Assembly: GCA_021295755.1 (NCBI GenBank) | Contig: JAGWBT010000005.1 | Span: 1 to 52,689 of the forward strand | DNA length: 52,689 nucleotides | Direction: 5' to 3' | Source of the DNA: Candidatus Poribacteria bacterium | GTDB lineage: Bacteria > Poribacteria > WGA-4E > PCPOR2b | Translations under genes and position numbers: made by a program | In this document: in pieces, positions 50,323 to 52,689 of the stretch | Position numbering within the stretch: the first letter of the stretch is position 1 | Layout of the letters: every line of letters starts with the position of its first letter | The notes under the pieces: model-generated | What the model saw: only the letters and a program-made list of their open reading frames with translations | Databases searched by the model: none | Told to the model about the DNA's origin: nothing

Positions 50323-52689
50323 TCAAACCACGATATTCGCCAGTCGATTGGGCACAACGATGAACTTCCGCACTGTTTTGCCTTCAATATGTTTCTGGAT
50401 GCGTTCATCAGCAAGGGCAGCTTCCTCAACCTCCTCATTACTTGCATCAACAGTAAGCTGGATTCGGCTGCGTAATTTTCCGTTGACTTGGACAACGATG
50501 GTAACCTCTTCACGCTTGAGGACTTCTGGATCGTAGGTGGGCCAAGTTGCGTGAGCGATCAACTCCGCTTCTCCGAAATGGTCCCAGATATCTTCGGCGA
50601 TGTGCGGCGCATAGGGCGCAAGCACTCGTAGGAACATCTTCATCGTTTCTTTCGGCACTGTCGCCGCCTGTGTCGCCGCATTGACAAATACCATCATATG
50701 ACTGATCGCTGTATTCATCTTGTCGATCGATTCCGTATCCTCGGTGACATCCTTTATAGTCTGGTTTATCACCTTCCATAGCTCCGGATCGCTATCGACA
50801 GGCGCATCGGTCAGCTTACCGCTCAGCTCACCTGTATCTTCATCAATCGCCAGACGCCACACCCGCTGCAGGAATCGATAAACACCTTCCACGCCCCGCG
50901 TCTGCCACGGCGCACTGACACTCAGCGGACCAATAAAGAGTTCATAGAGACGCAGGGCATCCGCTCCATACGCGTCAATGACCTCCTCCGGCGTTACGAC
51001 ATTAAACCGAGACTTTGACATCTTTTCAATCTGTGTGTTCGTCCGCACTCCGGACGCTTTGACGAACCATTCTCCCTCCCGCTCCTCCACCTCACTCGGC
51101 GAGTAATATTTACCGTTATCATCCTGATAGGAATAGGCGAGGATCATGCCCTGATTAAAGAGTTTCTGAAACGGCTCTTTCGTGGAAACTAACCCACAAT
51201 CGTACAGCACCTTGTGCCAAAAGCGTGCGTAGAGCAGATGCAGCACAGCGTGTTCCGCTCCACCCACATAAAGATCCACCGGCATCCAGTAACGCTCCGC
51301 CTCGGTCGACCACGCTTCGGCTGTGTTGTGCGCGTCCATATATCGCAGATAATACCAGCAGGATCCCGCCCACTGGGGCATTGTGTTTGTTTCCCGTATT
51401 CCTTTCCGTCCGTCCGGCAGCGTTATCATCAGCCAGTCATCTGAAGCACGCGCGAGGGGCGGTTTGCCATCGGGGGTCGGCTTATATTCATCGATAGGCG
51501 GTAATTCCACTGGAAGTTCGCTCTCAGGTACGGACATAATTGTCCCATCTTCTAACTGCACAGTGGGGAACGGTTCTCCCCAATAACGTTGACGGGAAAA
51601 AAGCCAATCGCGTAAGCGGTACTGTACCTGCACTTTCCCCTTCCTTTTATTTTCGAGCCATTCAGTCATCCGTGCTTTTGAATCTTGAATATTAAGTCCA
51701 TTCAGGAAATCGCTGTTAATTGATGGACCGTCGCCGAGGTAAGGTTCGTCTCCGTGATCACTCGGCGGTTGCACCGTGCGAACAATTGGCAGATCAAACG
51801 TTTTGGCGAATTCCCAGTCGCGATCATCTTCAGCGGGCACCGCCATGATTGCACCTGTACCATACCCCATCAGTACGTAATCGGCAACCCAAATTGGGAT
51901 TTCTTTGTCATTTGCTGGGTTGATTGCATAGGCTCCCGTAAACACGCCGGTCTTCTCCTTGGCGAGATCTGTTCGCTGCAAATCGGTTTTGTTCCTCGCC
52001 TCGTCAACGTAAGCCTGCACCTCTGACCTGTGCTCGTCTGTCGTGATCTGTTCAACCAACGGATGCTCCGGTGCAAAGACGCAGTACGTTGCGCCGAACA
52101 GTGTATCCGGTCGGGTTGTGAAAACGGTAAATGAAGCGTCCGTGTCTTTAATCACAAAATCTACATCTGCCCCCTCCGACCTTCCAATCCAATTCCGCTG
52201 CATCTCCTTGATACCTTCGGGCCAGTCCACATCTTCAATATCCTCTAGAAGCCGATCGGCATAAGCGGTAATCTTCAGCATCCACTGTCGCATCAGCCGC
52301 CGTTCAACAGGATCACCGGTTTCAACGTACTTCCCATCCTTAACCTCTTCATTAGACAGAACTGTTCCTAGCGCCGGACACCAGTTTACAGGCACATCCG
52401 CGAGGTACGCTAACCCTTTCTCATAAAGCTTGAGGAAAATCCACTGTGTCCATTTGTAGTAATCAGGTGCCGAGGTACTTACCTCCCTATCCCAATCATA
52501 CGAGAAACCGATCTGTTTAATCTGCTGCCGAAATTTGTCGATGTTACGTTCCGTAACAATAGCAGGATGAATATTCTCTCGCTCGGCGGTGCGTTCAATG
52601 GTTAGCCCAAACGAATCCCAACCCATCGGGTGCAGTACATTATAGCCCTGCATACGCTTCATACGTGCCAGCACATCGGTAGCCGTGTA
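50323..52689 (-). CDS. leuS: Leucyl-tRNA synthetase, 5' end beyond the window
   Basis: The C-terminal 788 residues or so of a class-I leucyl-tRNA synthetase, which charges tRNA-Leu in the cytoplasm. The frame is open to the window edge ([21 protein letters not shown]), so the HIGH motif lies just outside. The editing domain has [15 protein letters not shown] and [15 protein letters not shown]; the KMSKS loop reads [12 protein letters not shown]; the anticodon-binding and C-terminal parts end in [15 protein letters not shown]. Near the edge, [20 protein letters not shown] replaces the usual GWDAFGLPAEN-type stretch next to the active site. Apparent start codons inside the window (52674 and later) are internal. 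Confidence 0.95.
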   Translation of the reverse strand, partial: YTATDVLARMKRMQGYNVLHPMGWDSFGLTIERTAERENIHPAIVTERNIDKFRQQIKQIGFSYDWDREVSTSAPDYYKWTQWIFLKLYEKGLAYLADVPVNWCPALGTVLSNEEVKDGKYVETGDPVERRLMRQWMLKITAYADRLLEDIEDVDWPEGIKEMQRNWIGRSEGADVDFVIKDTDASFTVFTTRPDTLFGATYCVFAPEHPLVEQITTDEHRSEVQAYVDEARNKTDLQRTDLAKEKTGVFTGAYAINPANDKEIPIWVADYVLMGYGTGAIMAVPAEDDRDWEFAKTFDLPIVRTVQPPSDHGDEPYLGDGPSINSDFLNGLNIQDSKARMTEWLENKRKGKVQVQYRLRDWLFSRQRYWGEPFPTVQLEDGTIMSVPESELPVELPPIDEYKPTPDGKPPLARASDDWLMITLPDGRKGIRETNTMPQWAGSCWYYLRYMDAHNTAEAWSTEAERYWMPVDLYVGGAEHAVLHLLYARFWHKVLYDCGLVSTKEPFQKLFNQGMILAYSYQDDNGKYYSPSEVEEREGEWFVKASGVRTNTQIEKMSKSRFNVVTPEEVIDAYGADALRLYELFIGPLSVSAPWQTRGVEGVYRFLQRVWRLAIDEDTGELSGKLTDAPVDSDPELWKVINQTIKDVTEDTESIDKMNTAISHMMVFVNAATQAATVPKETMKMFLRVLAPYAPHIAEDIWDHFGEAELIAHATWPTYDPEVLKREEVTIVVQVNGKLRSRIQLTVDASNEEVEEAALADERIQKHIEGKTVRKFIVVPNRLANIVV

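Overview
The window reads as a chromosome segment of a Gram-negative, heterotrophic bacterium from an uncultured lineage. It contains outer-membrane assembly and barrel proteins (BamA/TamA-like, PorV-like), a family 9 glycosyltransferase and secreted beta-propellers. It is also rich in phytanoyl-CoA-type dioxygenases (five), Gfo/Idh oxidoreductases, sialidase-like proteins, an enolase-superfamily dehydratase, a ThuA-like protein and a ceramidase-like hydrolase. Together with many short palindromic intergenic 'phrases', this resembles sponge-associated Candidatus Poribacteria or a related lineage. That placement is inference from gene content, not a phylogeny. I recognised no rRNA, tRNA or CRISPR array.

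Layout. 0-8.8 kb: catabolic genes (sugar isomerase, TcuA-like flavoprotein, PhyH dioxygenase, M19 dipeptidase, two convergent sialidase-like genes, a Gfo/Idh protein). 8.8-13.6 kb, minus strand: an envelope cassette (PorV-like barrel, GT9, TolB-like propeller, BamA/TamA-like protein). 13.6-17.5 kb, minus strand: an acyl-CoA operon (membrane protein, acyl-CoA synthetase, thiolase, DUF35 partner) behind a recognisable promoter. 17.6-18.9 kb: a CPBP protein and an internally deleted TnpB remnant of an IS200/IS605 element. 19-28.9 kb, plus strand: nnr, a hydroxyacid dehydrogenase, pdxA, a large TPR protein, Gfo/Idh, PhyH and an M20 peptidase. 28.9-34.9 kb, minus strand: ceramidase-like hydrolase, two tandem Eis-like acetyltransferases, rlmD-type methyltransferase and a ThuA-like protein. 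35-41.2 kb: a 15-repeat secreted WD40 protein, a VWA lipoprotein-like protein, rsmI and an enolase-superfamily dehydratase. 41.5-43.8 kb: a compact defence-like island (78-aa protein, 27-aa membrane peptide, AAA ATPase, DUF4276/Toprim-like gene). 44-52.7 kb: three PhyH genes, a TIGR01777 epimerase, an ABC exporter with an unusual N-terminus, and leuS running off the right edge.

The most interesting part is the 41.5-43.8 kb island. An OLD/PARIS-like AAA ATPase is followed by a DUF4276 gene whose reading frame is intact except for one TAA codon, at the position where the family normally has the Glu of its EGHGE motif. A 27-codon membrane-peptide ORF overlaps the ATPase start by ATGA. Other unusual structures are a two-module palindromic repeat present in two distant inverted copies, a 7-nt periodic repeat that encodes part of a signal peptide, a WD40 array with a recombination-like scar exactly between two sets of seven repeats, and an ABC exporter fused to a PH-like domain and a zinc ribbon.
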